Assembly: GCA_964643965.1 (NCBI GenBank)
Contig: CAZXVH010000034.1
Location: 1 to 41,399 of the forward strand
Length of the DNA: 41,399 nt
From: GCA-2746795 sp964643965
GTDB taxonomy: Bacteria > Chloroflexota > Anaerolineae > Promineifilales > Promineifilaceae
Direction of reading: 5' to 3'
Part shown: in pieces, positions 41,277 to 41,399 of the stretch
Layout: every line of letters starts with the position of its first letter
Position numbering within the stretch: the first letter of the stretch is position 1
Translations under genes and position numbers: made by a program
The notes under the pieces: generated by a model
The model's database searches: none
What the model was told of the DNA's origin: nothing
Seen by the model: the letters and a program-made list of their open reading frames with translations, nothing else

Positions 41277-41399
41277 TCAACCGGCAACGGCCGTTCCCAC
41301 CGGCCCCCGCGTCACTTCACTCATATCAGCTATCACCCCAAACTGCTTCACACTAAAATCGCTGAGAGCGGGATGGCTGACAATGCCGGCCACAATGTC
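41277..41399 (-). CDS. C-terminal end of an unidentified protein (5' outside the window)
   Basis: A minus-strand frame is open from the right edge to a stop at 41277, giving 40 residues such as VSHPALSDFSVKQFGVIADM and ending GPVGTAVAG. The palindrome 41286 encodes TAV three residues from the end. Too little is present to name a family. Confidence 0.45.
   Translation of the reverse strand, partial: DIVAGIVSHPALSDFSVKQFGVIADMSEVTRGPVGTAVAG

Larger units (their letters stand above)
259..41295. repeat. Highly iterated palindrome AACGGCCGTT (43 copies)
   Basis: Exact 10-bp copies start at 259, 662, 1727, 2975, 3129, 3246, 4026, 4644, 4799, 7843, 8605, 9637, 11101, 12366, 12834, 14375, 15043, 15443, 18882, 19674, 19986, 20132, 20318, 21318, 21553, 22194, 22515, 24428, 25089, 29298, 29802, 30021, 31047, 31454, 31838, 32298, 33447, 33748, 37725, 37753, 38511, 39959 and 41286 (4644 and 4799 are probably one copy duplicated by the assembly). 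A further 15 have only the ACGGCCGT core, for example 1464, 7236, 10027, 12603, 16361, 18519, 31511 and 40022. Counts were made by eye and may miss a few. Chance expectation for one 10-mer in 41 kb is about 0.04. Confidence 0.9.

Noticed and set aside
259..41295. AACGGCCGTT copies as terminators or operators
   Set aside because: Most copies are inside coding sequence without T runs or promoter proximity, so a gene-specific signal does not explain them.

Overview
The window looks like a chromosomal contig (scaffolded draft or MAG, three 100-N gaps) from an aerobic, non-photosynthetic member of the Chloroflexota (Anaerolineae/Caldilineae/Ardenticatenia-like). That placement is an inference. It rests on an A2-type caa3 oxidase operon with CtaG and SURF1, an ARMT1/DUF89 protein, many GAF/PAS signalling proteins, PdxST vitamin B6 synthesis and many short intergenic repeat families. 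No rRNA, tRNA, CRISPR array, prophage or transposase gene was seen.

Layout. 1-2.5 kb: 3' part of a ComM/YifB AAA+ ATPase, a TPR protein and a small zinc-ribbon protein. 2.6-7.1 kb (minus strand): DUF89/ARMT1 phosphatase, a signal-peptide surface protein split by an assembly artefact, the translation factor EttA and a DUF1801 protein. 7.1-9.8 kb (plus): two paralogous orphan response regulators, a terminator and a CoA-type Nudix hydrolase. 9.9-12.6 kb (minus): RidA, then an OmpR-type response regulator and its HAMP histidine kinase. 12.7-16.8 kb (plus): a 54-aa membrane microprotein, EF-P with a strong terminator, a LysM protein, a family-4-like uracil-DNA glycosylase that lacks the iron-sulfur cysteines, a Phd/PIN toxin-antitoxin pair and a SAM methyltransferase. 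17-18.6 kb: pdxS-pdxT. 18.8-21.6 kb (minus): PAS histidine kinase and a MocR/PdxR-type regulator. 21.8-26.7 kb (plus): TetR regulator and a 1439-aa kinase with about seven GAF domains. 27-31.2 kb (minus): GAF-PAS-adenylate cyclase and a membrane transglutaminase-like protein. 31.4-38.6 kb: a minus-strand respiratory operon read 5-TM protein, ctaC, ctaD, subunit IV, ctaE, ctaG, SURF1, secreted YtkA-like protein. 38.9-41.4 kb: ECF sigma factor, polysaccharide deacetylase lipoprotein, a frameshifted secreted protein and the 3' end of another gene.

The most striking signal is not a gene. The 10-bp perfect palindrome AACGGCCGTT occurs 43 times by eye count, and its 8-bp core ACGGCCGT about 58 times, in 41 kb. 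Far less than one 10-bp copy is expected by chance. Copies lie both inside genes (read mostly as Thr-Ala-Val, also Asn-Gly-Arg or Arg-Pro) and between genes, and are missing from long conserved stretches (ettA, pdxS, ctaD, ctaC). This resembles the HIP1 highly iterated palindrome of cyanobacteria but has a different sequence. The window also carries several REP-like dyads and tandem-repeat families in its spacers. All three scaffold gaps are flanked by identical sequence on both sides, so they look like unmerged contig overlaps rather than missing DNA.
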